DNA of 64,000 nt from Stenopsyche tienmushanensis. Lineage: Eukaryota > Arthropoda > Insecta > Trichoptera > Stenopsychidae. The notes below the pieces were generated by a model. That model was not told the origin of the DNA. It did no database searches and saw nothing but the letters and a program-made list of their open reading frames with translations. The translations under genes and the position numbers were made by a program. The stretch lies in contig WACJ01000309.1 of assembly GCA_008973525.1 (NCBI GenBank), positions 62,001-126,000 of the forward strand, in the 5' to 3' direction. Positions 12,296 to 24,717 of the stretch are shown piece after piece (the stretch's first letter is position 1; each line of letters starts with the position of its first letter).

Positions 12296-13840
12296 CACCT
12301 CCTTGCGCATTTGAAATTGAAGATGACATAGCGCTCACTCAGCAAGCGACCCAGACATAGTGAATTAAGTTGATTATGAAATTTGAGTAGCCTTTTTTGA
12401 TTGGTTATAAAGAAACTACCCGATGTTTATTTAAGTTAAGCCTATTTCGTCTATGATCGTACTAAAATTGCATAGAAGAAAATATGGATTAAAATTGATT
12501 ACCATATGGTCAAGCTCATTTTAGCTGAACATTTTTTTTAGAATCCATAGGACTTAATTTTATAAAATAATGTTTCAATTTCTTTTGTATATTATTGCCC
12601 ATATGTGCGGCGTATATGTGTCTTCCGACGAGTCTACTGCCACTCGGTCCCGATACCTAATATTTCAAAGAGACTTTGTGAGTTGGCATTCACGTACATG
12701 TCCATGACTTCTCGATTGGACTTCATGGCTTCGTTTCAAAAAAGAATTAAAATCTTTACATAAATAAAAATATTATATTTTTCGAAGGGAGGCAAAATTT
12801 TGATGATGACGTGCATCCAAAAGCTTTCAATCGATTATACTGCAAATAAATGTCGTTTTTATGCGCATAAAATATTGCGAAGTGAAATTTTCTTTGGGCA
12901 AATTGAGCTCTCGCCCCCAATGGCAACTATCCGACGAAACCTTATTACCCCTTATTATTATGTCGAGCTCTATAGAGATACAAAATCAAATCAAGGGAAA
13001 CAATGCGACAGCAATTAAACTTGGAGGGAAACCAAATTTTCCTTTTATAATCGCATGGAATAAGTGGAGAGTGGAATACATTCGCGGCGGGCTCATTGTT
13101 CCGATGGTGTCTGATGAGCAACGGGAGGTCTCCCTCTGAACCCTCTGACACGCTTCTTACCACATCTTCACTCAGATTTGGAACGAAGCCCTTTCCTGAT
13201 TTTTTAATCAGATTATACTTCATAACAATCATTTGATAACATTTTGCTTGAATTTTTTGTAAAATATCTCCCTAAACATGTAAATCAATGTACTTAAATA
13301 AATGTTTAAATCTAAAATATAATGCTGAATATTAATTCTGCATATAATCCTCTTGTTGAAGTCTGAAAGCAAATTCAGCTAACACTTTCAACATTACATA
13401 TTCTTCACACAAGTTCGAGTGCGCCAAGTTACCTACGTACTAATTTCCTCGATCGAGTTTCATAAGCTGGCTTATTGTCGCAAAACTGTCTTAGTCTCTT
13501 CATCGTCTTCCCCATCCCTCCTGATAAACCGGCAGCAGCCTCTTCCTGCCCCCCAATGCTCGTGTGAAAAGTTCCAAAAGCTTCGAAAGGTGATATGAAT
13601 ATTAATGAATCGTCGGAATTATCTTGGCTCAATTCGAATGGAGCCAATATAATCGGGGGACGAATGCACGTATTAAGAGGCATTTAGGAAAATCGCACAA
13701 CGACACTATAAATAAGATTTGAAAAACGCAGAATATATCGTCGAACTTGGTTATAACGAGCAACAATAGATCGAACGACTTAAGCATTTTTATTCATATA
13801 ATTTTTAAAATCGGCTGGATTTCAGAATTGGTCGGATGTC
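12296..13840. other. No gene recognised
   Basis: Overlapping frames at 12800-13232 (72-95 codons on both strands) and a minus-strand 84-codon frame at 13429-13683 show no motif I know and no flanking gene structure. An unknown host exon cannot be excluded, but nothing supports one. Confidence 0.3.
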
Positions 13841-13844
13841 GTCT

Positions 13845-14580
13845 ATGTTTGACCCTTTGAATTAGTGATCTAATTAAAATCTTCATAATCTTAGATGCTA
13901 TATTTGCTTGTCCGCTACTTATCGTCTGAAGCTTGTATTTAAATAATGTCGATAACACACAATATTCGGTAATTTCTTCAAGTAAACATGAACATGTATT
14001 TTTATTATTCATTCGATGATAAAATAATTTCCAATTGGAAACCGTAAATCAATAAAAAAAATATTGACCCTGTCACGATCAATTTGCATCGAGACACGGT
14101 TCAGGAAACACGTATTATGCGAACATTAGGATGTGAGCGTTGTGAATTCATTGCTATAGTTTTGAATATTGTCATTATTGGAATTTTAAATCATTATAAA
14201 TTTACATGTTCGCTTTTTATTTATATGTTTGCTACTTATCATCCGTATAATCTATCAGGACCGTCGCAGCGTATATGAAGCTTGTACATAAATAAATAAA
14301 CACTAGTGGATGGCACACAATATTTGGTCATTTCTTCAACTAAACATAAACAATACATTTGAAATCGATTCATTATATTATTCACAAATCATTATTTGAA
14401 TTTGGGTTAACGATCTATACAAGCGTACGATATACGCAACATACTCTTTCCGTTTCTGTCTCCCATTCGCAATCTCCGACCTGCAAAATAATCTCTCCGT
14501 CTCTGTTTATCTTTAAACTCGACGTGCAAGACATTCTCCGTCTCTGTCTGTCTTCGAGCTCAACGTGTACGAATGCTCAT
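13845..14580 (+). repeat. Two adjacent TTAA-type family B repeats
   Basis: The first (13845-14020) begins GACCCTTTGAATTAGTGATC and repeats the 'ATCTTAGATGCTATATTTG' phrase of the 1178 copy. The second (14200-14580) matches 1235-1542 and extends further, to CGTGTACGAATGCTCATTAT, a segment also present at the left of the 31252-31620 copy. The 131-codon frame at 14359-14754 lies across this repeat and its flank and is not a gene. Confidence 0.6.
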
Positions 14581-15055
14581 TATGAGTCACTGGAATTCGG
14601 ACACTACATTGTGTCTTACCTCTTTGAGGGATTAAAAAAGCAGCTCATACCCATAGGATCAGCTGAGGTCACTCCGTTTGAAATTACTAATAAATATTTT
14701 TTTTATATACAGTATGGGGAGACGCAGATTGCGGGAGTTGTTTCTATATTATAAAATCTTTATATCCCATCTGCATAAATTCCATGTCTTTCCGCGGCCA
14801 AGACAATCGGTCGGACCCCAAGACTTTTTCAATATGTGTCTCTTTGCATTACAATTATAGATCAATTTTTTTCTGTTGTAGCTAATTAAGAAGAATTTAA
14901 AAATATGTTTTTAACATATGGATGTGATATTAATTTCTCACTGAATGAAATCAAATTCAATTTATTTTATTAAAAACTAGTTAGAAGTAATAATTCTAAA
15001 AATATTGTTCGAAATTTGAAAGACTAATTTTTTTTAAATTAGGAATGATATTTTG
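14581..15055. other. Unassigned; contains a 37-nt motif repeated at 41.6 kb
   Basis: Positions 14789-14825, read on the minus strand, match 41638-41674 on the plus strand at about 35 of 37 bases (core CTTGGGGTCCGACCGATTG). Nothing else here is recognised. Confidence 0.4.
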
Positions 15056-15355
15056 TTGGTTTTATTATAAATATGAACAAACATACAAACATTGATTTTT
15101 ATATATAAGATCTACTATAAGTTAATTGTACTATACCTATATTATTTAAAAAAGTGCTAACAATACGTTGGCAAAGTTTTGTTGCAATCGAATGAACGGT
15201 ACGGCAGCGTATAAAATACGAACAAACATTTTTTTTAATTTTTGTATATTAGACTATGCCTATATTAGTCGCGCAATTCTTAGCAATAAGTAGACGAAGT
15301 TTTATTGCAATCTGATGGACTAAATGGCAAGCGCATCACATACGAACAAAGATTT
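15056..15355 (-). mobile_element. Helitron fragment, inverted
   Basis: On the minus strand it runs through two ~130-bp Helitron modules (GCAATAAAACTTCGTC, GCAACAAAACTTTGCC) and a TATATATAAAAATCAATG module. It then ends in TTTATAATAAAACCAAC, which is not Helitron 3' end but matches the flank just beyond the CTAG terminus at 22744. The CTAG hairpin is missing. Confidence 0.7.
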
Positions 15356-16188
15356 AAATGTATTTATATACAAAATAGAATACATTCAAAGATTCAACAG
15401 CGTTATAGATTCTTTCCCCAAAAGGTCCCGCATGAGTTTTATCGAGTACATAAGACGCTTGCATATTAGCATTCGTACAAAATGGTTGCGTATTCGAATT
15501 TGCATAATACAATTTGAGCATTGCTAAATTGTGTTATCCCATACCGGGAAACCTTTACGGAACTTTAAATTCACAAAGACTGTTAAAATAACATTTTCCG
15601 GGGAAGTTTCGCCCCATAAAACATAGCGCCTCCACAGTAGACTTAACATTTCACTGATATCTCGAACCGGCCCCCCCGGCGCAGAACTCACCCCCCATCC
15701 GACATATAACTTTTAATGCCGCGAAATGTTATCGTCGCTGGCAGCCGAAATCTAGAAGAAAACCTCTTCATTTTCTTCCCGCCGATTTGTACAATTCCGA
15801 CATTATACCCCGGCAATAATAATAATAATTGCCGAGACAATGACAAAGAGATAGAGTATGAGGGGGGGAGCAATAAAAATAATAATCCATTTTACGACCT
15901 CTCGTCTACGGGCGAACAAACCGAAATCGGTGAAATGTTTGTTCGCCATATTATTAATTTTACTGTTTGCCTTTATAATGCGACAACTTTGTGCTTTAAT
16001 ATTCGCTATCAGAGCTTTTTATATGGCTTCGTAATTTTAGACGCTTTTTTGTTGTCGAGAAAAACAGGATTGATACCATAGTATTTTTTTGAAGCACTTA
16101 ACCCCATTAAAATTTATTGAATTCTTCGAAATTTTGGGATTCTTCTAACACAAAGGCGGTTGTCTATTTTTAGCGTGTAAATCATTTA
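15356..16188. other. No gene recognised
   Basis: A plus-strand 121-codon frame (15716-16081) and a 67-codon frame (15324-15527) show no recognisable motifs; the latter starts inside the Helitron fragment. C-rich patches lie at 15670-15700. Confidence 0.3.
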
Positions 16189-16190
16189 TA

Positions 16191-16880
16191 CGAGGTTCAT
16201 CCAGAAAGTAAGGTTACAACAATTATGTAGGATCTGAAAATGACCTTTTGGTCATAACATTCGAGAGATAAGACCTTACTTTTATAGCCGTAGAAGCATT
16301 TATCATAAACTTAATCGATTCACACGATTTTTAATGCCCCGTGACTATAGGAGGGTCGACTGTACTTTGATGTGATTCGTACTTATATTACGGAGGAATA
16401 CACAAATTCTGAACCCCGTATCTATTATATTTCATATCGATATTCCCATTATTAGAGTCGAGGTGTAGTAAATACATCACCGGTAGGGAAAGGTTAATAT
16501 AACAATTTGAAAAACATATATGCACTTTATATATGTACCCTACATACAACTTACTATAACAAAGTTTTTTCGACACAATATCAACAAGGAGACTTTCAGA
16601 AAATTCTTCGTGAAGGTCGTGAAGCGTCATAAACGGTTATTTTGCACTTGTTCTTCAACTTTTTGCACAAGTTCGTCCAAAATTACTGATGGACTCCCAT
16701 TCTTTACCTCGTCATTATTTTCAGTACGATATTTTCTCAACAACCTCATCCACTTGTATTGTTTCGTTGGAGCGTTGATTCCCATACCTCCCGGTAGCAG
16801 GAATGCGCAACGACTTCTCCATCGAAGCAATTTACTATGACTGCACAAAATGGTCGACAAACACGCGGAATTAAACAAAC
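16191..16880 (-). pseudogene. mariner relic (family M3) with nested repeat
   Basis: The left end, CGAGGTTCATCCAGAAAGTA after TA, matches the end of the 52.4-kb copy. On the minus strand 16880-16627 encodes pieces such as LLRKYRTENNDEVKNGSPSV and VEEQVQNNRL, matching the N-terminal region of that copy. The region about 16360-16560 is an inverted family C repeat splitting the element. The catalytic part is missing and the right terminal repeat was not found. Confidence 0.7.
16360..16560 (-). repeat. Dispersed repeat family C, nested partial copy
   Basis: The reverse complement of the 7.4-7.6 kb core, including ATCACCGGTAGGGAAAGGTT and the shared AT-rich arm with TTTGAAAAACATATATG. It lies inside the M3 mariner relic, so it inserted later or was captured with it. 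Confidence 0.7.
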
Positions 16881-17084
16881 TGACCCCCCCGGCGTTATGG
16901 ACCTTTGTAATCTTACATTTTAGATGACTTTTGTATATTTCATAATGAGAGTCTAGGCACTTGCCTAGTTCCTATTCCAGAAACTTCTTTCTAAAGTACT
17001 TGTTGACATTTTTCTTGATCATTTATTCGCTTTCTTCTATTCTCTAAAGGTTCCCATTTGGTTTGTACTTGGCAGCATTACTGA

Positions 17085-17290
17085 GCAGATTAATTCGCCA
17101 GGAGGCAGAAGTTGGGAGAGTCGACGGTTAGCCTTGGCTGCGGGAAGTCGTCCTTCCTGCAGCCAGATCTCTCTCTCGTGTGGAATAAATAGTTATTAAG
17201 AGAAGAGAGTCTTTCTATTCGACGCCCGTCTATTCCCATCTATTCTTCCAGCAACATCACGGTCCGACGTGGTAGGCGGGGAACCACCCA
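17085..17290 (+). mobile_element. LTR fragment (family L, copy 2)
   Basis: Contains GTTAGCCTTGGCTGCGGGA, the GTGGAATAAATAGTTATT box and a 3' part reading ATTCGACGCCCGTC ... CAGCAACATCACGGTCCGAC. The 5' half carries a large deletion: an AGATTAATTCGCCAG phrase is followed at once by the region normally about 150 bp downstream. CACGGTCCGA after the end is also found beside the 54.95-kb copy and may be the first bases of the element interior. Confidence 0.75.
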
Positions 17291-17511
17291 GGTATTTTTT
17301 TAAAACTAGGTTGCACTCAAAACATACGTGGCATATATTAAATACACTTTCAACATCAATTATTTCATTAAGCTTAGGCCATTAGTTTTCGATGCATTTA
17401 ATTTAATCGTTTTTAGATTAAATATGTTGCAATAAATGAAGGCATGAAAATGAGCATTCAGTACAAAATATATGGTATTTGTAGTTTTGAAAATATGCAT
17501 TAATTTGCCAA

Positions 17512-17888
17512 TACAGGGTGCAGCAGGGAAACTACCTTATTTTAAAATTGAATAATACAAACAGTATAAAAATATCAGCTCAATTTATTCTTTCATATTA
17601 TAGAGAAATATTTAAAAAATATATTTATTATATTTACAAAATTATATCATTAAGGTGGACTCCCTTATGGTCAATGTATTGAGATCCACTCTTTCCAGCA
17701 TATCAACGGATATGTTGTCGATAACAGCTAGAATATTGTTCTTTAATTGAGCCAGAGTTCTTGAATAGTCAGTAAATAAAAACTTTAAATATTTTTGTAA
17801 CTTTATAAAAAATAATTATATTGATATTTCTCACATTATTTATGTTATTCATTTTTAAAATAAAGTAGTTTCCCTGCCGCGTCCTGTA
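17512..17888 (-). mobile_element. Short Tc1/mariner-superfamily element with transposase tail
   Basis: TA-bounded element with inverted ends of about 36 bp, TACAGGGTGCAGCAGGGAAA (17512-17531) against its imperfect complement ending CCGCGTCCTGTA (17888). On the minus strand 17770-17655 reads SRTLAQLKNNILAVI then DNISVDMLERVDL, resembling the C-terminal '...LK.NI...I..I..DML.RV' tail of the DDE transposases that carry a PDLTPLDFFLWG motif. It is a deletion derivative: ends plus a piece of the last coding region. Confidence 0.7.
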
Positions 17889-19403
17889 TAAGGCCATAGA
17901 GGACGATCGATATTGCTCCTATGATATATTAAGTTCATCTGCACCAATTCCAATTTTAATTACTTTTGACGATTCGAGCAATATCGCATTACAGCTGCCA
18001 GAATAAATCTGGACATATCATCTGTATCAAGTTAGCAGGGTTGAGGGTAGTTTGTCCTCTCGCCTGCCATTTGTTTTAGAAAATAATTAAAATCTTCCCC
18101 TTGATGCCGCCCCAAATTACATGGGGAGCTTCGCATCCCAACACAAACAAATAACCCTTTATCGGCATCGCCACCCTTATGCCAATTATGCAACTCGTGT
18201 ATGCATGCACTCATACGTTTTTGCCGTGCATACAAACACAAACGTCACATGCAGGGTAAAGATGGACTCAAATTTTGTGGACAATGCAAGAATACCGATC
18301 CGATCACAATTGCAATGAAATCCATGCAATACTATAGCAATAAACATCGATTCAAGTCGGCAGCACTGACATAATTGGCGTTCATTTTGACATTTTACCA
18401 ATCGACGCTTTGAAATAATTCCATTTAACAACCGATCGATTTTTACAGATGAATCGAAGTAAGAAATTTGAGTAAATTTACTCTCATCCGTTCTACTTAA
18501 GTCAAGCAATTATAAGTTATCAATTAATACAATCTGTACTTTATTGCATCGCTGCTAATATTAAATTTAACCCCTTTTTGCATTTAAATCTACATCGAAA
18601 GGGGTAAATCCTCATCATAATGGTGGTGAATTTTATTTCATTATAAGCCGTTCGATGTTTCAAATGCATGCTTGCATGCAAGGAAATACGTAAACATTAT
18701 AACGAAAAATTGCATACACATATGGATTAATTTATTGTTAAAAACAAGCCAAATTATATCAAAATCAACACTTGAACTACGGACATTTATATGAAACCTA
18801 AATCAGGATTACTTTATTTTATCAATAACAGCAAAAAGCATAATAATCTGGATTCTGGATTACTTTTCAGCTATTACGTTATAGAAGATTCAGGAATTTA
18901 TACTAGCTAAATCTAAAACATTGAAAACTTTGAAGTAGATATTTTCTTGTACTGATTCTAAAAAGTCTATGCCAAATCTCGTCTTATTTTGAAATTCAAC
19001 CCTTTTCTTCAATTATGATGGATTTGTGTTTTTAAATCAATATGTTTTTTGATTAAATTTACCCTAAAAAGCTGTTATTAATTTTTTTGTGTAATATATA
19101 TTAAAATGGGCTTGTTACTTGTCTAGTGGTTGCTTTACGTTACGTGTAGATATACACACAGAGAAGAGGCGACATGGCATATGCGTGTAGCGTCTCTATA
19201 ATGTATGCGACAGGGATAGAGAGACCTTAAATAATTTTTCATCTCTTTCCGACCAATTTTAGCTTAAAGTTTCACTTTTCGTGATGCTCAGGCCAATTTG
19301 GCGAATTTATTTCCGTTATTGTTGTAAAATTCATAACTTCATTGTGGAAGGAATAAATATAATAAGAAGAAGAAATTTATAACGAGTAATCTTACTTTTG
19401 TAA
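17889..19403. other. No gene recognised
   Basis: AT-rich interval with overlapping frames at 18032-18509 (65-107 codons on both strands) that show no motif. The area near 19090-19135 shares a TCTAGTGGTT-containing phrase with 10370-10412. Confidence 0.3.
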
Positions 19404-22400
19404 TCTTCTACAATATATAAAAATGAATTCTTGTTTATTCGTATGTAATGCGCTACCATACCGTTCATCAGATTGCAATAAAACTTCGTTCACTTATTGC
19501 TAAAGATTACGCGAGTAACATAGGCATAGTCTAGTATGCAAAAATAAAAATTTGTTTGTTCGTATTTTATGCGCTGCCATATCGTTCATTCGATTGCGAT
19601 AAAACTTTGCCAGCTTATTGTTTGTACTTGCTCAAATAATATGAGTATCGCACAATTCATTTACAGTAGATTTTATATATAAAAATCGATGTTTGTATGT
19701 TTGTTCATATCTAATATATAAAAATAAGTTGCGTTTCCCGGCTAATGCTCGGGCGAAATGGGTTGATATGCGCGTTCATCGGATTGAGACAAAACTTGGT
19801 CCACTTATTGCCAAGGGATCAGGGGGTGACATAGGCATAGTACAATTAACTTACAGTAGATTTTTAATTCAAAACTTAATGTGTGAAAGTTGTTGATTCT
19901 GACGTGTTTGAGATTATGCGTTGCTAAGGCGTTGCTAAGGCTATAGGTATATAGTACCTACAAGTTGCAGTAGGAGGCGTCGTGTCGTCGTCACATACAA
20001 CACATACGTCAAACGTCAATGTCATTTGCAGGTTAACCATCGGCGTGAGTCAATTATATCCAAATTATTTATCGCAAGCACTTTTAAAATGCTTCATTTC
20101 ATTCATCGCTTATTCACGTACGTAACAATCGAAAAAATACGTTTGAGTGTTATCCGATCAAAATCAGACGACCAACGTGCAACGAGAATCGAAAGTACAT
20201 GTTGATTTGAATATTGCTGCATTTCAATATGATATTCATTACGATTACAGTTTGCATCCCAGTGTAAAATGGATAAAGTTTAAATCCTGTTAACGGGGGA
20301 CAAATTTATTGGTAAATTGAAAACGCCTTCATTTCGACACAATGAAAACAAACAAACCTAACCTAACCAGATTTGAATTTAAATTTAATTTAAAAAATAA
20401 AAACAAGAAACAAATGAATAATTCTTTTATTTAATAACAATATGTTGACGTTGAAATCAACAATATATGGATCTTCTTTTTCATCGAAAACATTCAAAGC
20501 TCATACCAACGTCGGATATTGTCGTGCAAATTGTACATGCAAATAGGCAGTGATATGGCAGTAGTCAGTATTAAAAGACTTGATGCGCGCAACGATCGAG
20601 TTCAAACTCAATTTCAAACAGGTAGATATATCAGCAGTGACGAGGCTCTTTGGCCTATTTTGAGCTTCCTAATTCACAGAAGCAATCCGAATGTTGTTCA
20701 TCTCAGTGTTCATCTCGAAAATGGACAAAGGCAGACACTGCAAGAAATGTTGCTGCTGAACCAACACTTGCGCTGTGTGAAGAAGATGTATTTGCAGAGA
20801 CATTACGCACAAGTTCCTAACTATTTTACATGAAATACTACATCCGAGAATTTTCAACGACGTAAGCAAGGGATGCGGCTATCGAAATCTGTATTCATCT
20901 GATGCATTGGGCCGTATTTACACATTACATCCAAATAAAGCCGAGTGTTACTATTTATTTATTTATAAATTTTCAAGAGAAACTTACAGCTATTACAGAA
21001 ATAAAATAATTAAGTAGTTAAACAGAAGCCATTTATAAGTTTCTTCAGCTAACGAGGAATTTAAGAATGCTTTTGGTTAATGTCAAATGTCATACTTCAT
21101 TGAGAAAGGTCGAACGGAAATTAGAACATTACTCGCCATCATTTTAACCACATGTCCGTCACCCAACCCGAAAGATTTGTGGTAAAAATTCAGAGAGGAT
21201 TTGAGCGAAGACATTTTACACACCGTTAGCAATGACAATTCAATTGAGTTTTCGGACAATATTTTCAATCAAGCTCTGATCGAAATCGAAGACATTTGCT
21301 TAACCATCAACATCAAAGAATTCGTTCTGCACTTGAACAGCAGTACAATGCTAATGATTTGGATGCATTTGTCGAAGCAAACGAACAACTTTTGCTTGCG
21401 GAACAAAAATTGACCTACGATACAATTACAAATGATCTGTTCTTCCTTGATGCGCCTGGCGGTACTGGAAAAACGTATCTCATCACTTTACTATTGGCTC
21501 ACATTCGATCTCAAAATAGAATTGCTTTAGCCCTTGCTTCATTAGGTATTGCGGCAACATTATTAGATGGTGGACGAACAGCGCATTCGGCATTCAAATT
21601 GCCATTAGATATGCATTTATTGGAAGCTCTGACATGTAACATTCCTAAAGTTTCTGACATAGCTAAAGTTTTGAAAATTTGCAAGGGGATTATCTGGGAC
21701 GAATGCAATGCTTGATCGAACTCTTAAAGACTTACGATCAAATGCAAAACCGTTTGGTGGCGCTCTTATTTTATTATGTGGCGACTTTCGACAACCTCTT
21801 CCAGTGATGCTTTCATCGACACCAGCTGATTCTTGCCTCAAAGCATCGCATCTTTGGAGAGACGTGCGAAAACTGACATTAAAGACAAATATGCGCGTAC
21901 ATTTGTAGCGTGATGCGTCGGCAGCCACATTTTTAAAACGACTATTGAACATTGGTGAAGGAAAAGTGCATGTTGATGCTACCAAGTTTATTTCATTTCC
22001 ATCGAACTTTTGCGTTGTTGTGCCATCCATCGATTTACTCATTCAGAAAGTTTTTCCGCAGATTTTTAGTAATTATAAAAATCATTATTGGCTTTGCGAA
22101 CACCGACGTCAATACAATCAACCACATAATACAATAACAAATTGCAAATGATTCTGTTACCTACAAATCGATTGATAGCGCCATGAATGCAGACCAAGTT
22201 ACTAACTATCCAATCGAGTTTTTAAATTCGTCAGATCTTCCTGATGTGTCACCTTACAAATTGGAACAAGACTCACTATGAAGAAATTGATGCCGAATAT
22301 CATCGAAACAACTATATATTCTTAATGGAAAGTCGAAAGGAGAAGATGTGCTCATTCCCACCGACGTGCAATTTGATAAGAGACGACTGCAGCTCCCCGT

Positions 22401-22744
22401 TGGACTTGCATTCTCAATGACCATCAACAAGGCACTTCAAGTGTGTGGAAGAATCTAGAAAATCCACGTTGGACAGCCGAGAAATTTATTTGTATTTGTT
22501 AAAGACGGAAAAGCCAAAACTATTCTCTACCCTAAAGCACTTAGCAGAACAATTAAGTAAGCAAAATGTATGCTTTTAATATTTTTTTCTTTATATATCA
22601 TTCAATATCAATAAATGTATTAATTGTCGGAAAAAATATCATTATTTATATCATTGCTAATTAAACAAGATAACTCTTTCAAATTTCAAATGGTATTTTT
22701 AGAACTATTTCTTCTGTGGCAGCAACGCGCCGGGTACCAGCTAG
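19404..22744 (+). mobile_element. Decayed autonomous Helitron
   Basis: Starts TCTTCTACAATATATAAAAA after A (19403) and ends GGGTACCAGCTAG before T (22745), the A/T context and CTAG end of Helitrons. A GC-rich stretch, GCAACGCGCCGGGTACC, precedes the end. The first ~470 bp consist of repeated modules (starting near 19404, 19530, 19671 and 19711) that also occur alone at 4.0, 5.1 and 15.1 kb. The interior carries the broken Rep/helicase gene. It is much shorter than intact autonomous Helitrons, with the nuclease domain not recognisable. Confidence 0.85.
20160..22560 (+). pseudogene. Helitron replicase-helicase pseudogene (Pif1-type)
   Basis: Several collinear fragments belong to one Helitron protein. 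The N-terminal NIAAFQYDIHYDYSLHPSV lies near 20210-20265. Next is GSDMAVVSIKRLDARND then TGRYISSDEALWPILSF and VVHLSVHLENGQRQ (20545-20730). An LGRIYTLHPNKAECYY-like piece lies near 20905-20950. The helicase begins with Walker A APGGTGKTYLITLLLAH (about 21450-21500), then ALASLGIAATLLDGGRTAHS, then Walker B IIWDECNA broken by a stop at 21715. After a shift, GALILLCGDFRQPLPV (21760-21810) is the next Pif1 motif. The C-terminal LQLPVGLAFSMTINKA (near 22390-22435) and AKTILYPKALSRTIK (to 22557) end at TAA. Multiple stops and frameshifts, plus a lost nuclease region, make it inactive. Confidence 0.85.
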
Positions 22745-24717
22745 TTTATAATAAAACCAACCAAATAAAATCAATATAGTTTCATCTTGACATATGGAAT
22801 TTATTATATAGAAATCAATTCCACGCAAATTGATATATTTGATCTCTTTTTAACACCATAAACGCCGCACGCATAGATATGCACGTTTCATCATTTAATG
22901 TTTATACATTAAAAAACGCGTTAAATTATATTTTTACTTAAACGTATTTATTCAATTTGCTGTATACAGATGTGAGCTGTGAATTGTCATTCGTTTTGCC
23001 AAGCAAATCAAATTGAAAGCTTCAAAGTCACGAAGAAGCATGATTGTAGGCTGCCATATTAGTCAAGTAGTAACTGTGGTGCTTTCATCGTCAGTTACAT
23101 GTATTATCATCAATTATTGCGATGGTCCATCGTTAATTAATCAGTGTGCAAGCATTGTTCTAGCAAACAGTTCTGGCAACCGATATTGATTTAATGACGT
23201 TTAATACGATACTGTTGATGTTGTGTGTCGCCATCAGCCATGTCGACATATCGCAAACATAATTATTGAAATTCGATATTAATACCGGCTTCAGTTTACG
23301 GGAAATTGTTAAAAAAAACATCCCTTCGCCTATATAATAAATTTCATCCAATACGAAAAAATGTTGATGTGATGCAAAAGCAATGTGCTAATTTCCCAAA
23401 AGGAATTGAAAGTTTCCCTATGATAATATTCAACGGGTATTCTAAAATATGCCCAAATTTTTTTCATAAAAGAAGTGATAGGAGTTTCATACAATATGGT
23501 GACCATTTTGCATAAACGTTTGTGTTATCACGCCTGATGTGTTTCAAATAATAATTTGTGAGTTGGCCGGCCTGCATACTATCAAAAATACAGTGCCGTG
23601 TAATATAATTTCAAATAAATATACATAGAATTCATAAATTTATAATAAGAGGTCATATAGCCCTCATATATAATCCTATATTGTATTAAGGATCGTCAAA
23701 TTTAGATCCAAATGATATACAAATGATGGGCGAATAAATGTGATCTATAATTGCATTAGCGCTTTGGCGAACATGTATGCAATGGTAGCCGAAAATATGT
23801 TTATGCACAAATATGATATAAATGTCGGTCTTTATTTACAAACAAATTCTGTTTAAAAAGTATATTTTAAAGATGCGGTATAATATTAACATTTTACATT
23901 CCGGAGTCGGGGCGAATTTTGCACAAAATGCATTAAACGCTCTTTTTTAAGTAAAAATAATGTAATACGCTAATAGATAAAACGAAATTTAGCTGGTGTC
24001 CTTAAAACAATTTATTGCAGTTATAAATGTAAACATAACAGAGGCTTTAAATCTGTGGCGTGTGCACCAGAGTGATAAAGTGCAGTTATATTAATTATAT
24101 GATCGGTTGTTCCGTTGAACTTATCCAGTTGATTAGTAATCCCGCGTATGTGCGTTCAGATTCGATTGATTGATTAAGTGCAAGAATCGGAGACAGGCGT
24201 CTTGCATAACATCATACATTCGTACATTGATGGTAAGGTACACCTGAACTTCTAAATATTCGCAAAGAATCACTTGTATTTCTTTGATGGAATGCAATAT
24301 TTAAACGATTATTTTTCATAGAATACTAAATAGAGAGTCTATAAAAATAAAACTATAGGGTATGAGATCTTCTTAGATCGTTGGTGCTCTTCTTAGAATC
24401 ATAATAAATAATATAAAACCAAATATATTAATTATATACTTAAAACTCAACTTACTGACAAAAGTGATTCTAATCGAAACGCTATTGTATCAATTGGTCG
24501 AGGCAATTCATTTATTGGTATACACACTTGATTCATGCAGCGCGGTCTTGAGAGAAAAGTGTTAATCTGAATTTAAAATTAACTCACTAATCAAAGCGTT
24601 AATACTTTTTTGGACTATACAATAAATGTTTAACTAAATGATTCTGGCTTTGATTTATATCGGCGTGTAGTTTCGTAAACAGTTTGAACAGATAAACTTA
24701 AAAATACGGAATGCTCC
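22745..24717. other. No gene recognised
   Basis: The first ~17 bases (TTTATAATAAAACCAAC) match the flank of the inverted Helitron fragment at 15.06 kb. The rest is AT-rich, with short frames (23160-23351 minus, 23306-23515 plus) that show no motif. Confidence 0.3.

Noticed and set aside
14359..14754. 131-codon open frame as a host gene
   Set aside because: It crosses a TTAA-type repeat shared with 1.2 and 31.3 kb and has no protein motif.
15716..16081. 121-codon open frame as a host exon
   Set aside because: Low-complexity Asn run, no motif, no splice context I can defend.
20355..20369. Telomere-like CCTAA repeats
   Set aside because: Only about two units (ACCTAACCTAACC) inside the decayed Helitron; common by chance in insect DNA.
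21617..22042. 141-codon minus-strand frame
   Set aside because: It is antisense to the Helitron helicase fragments, which show clear Pif1 motifs on the plus strand.
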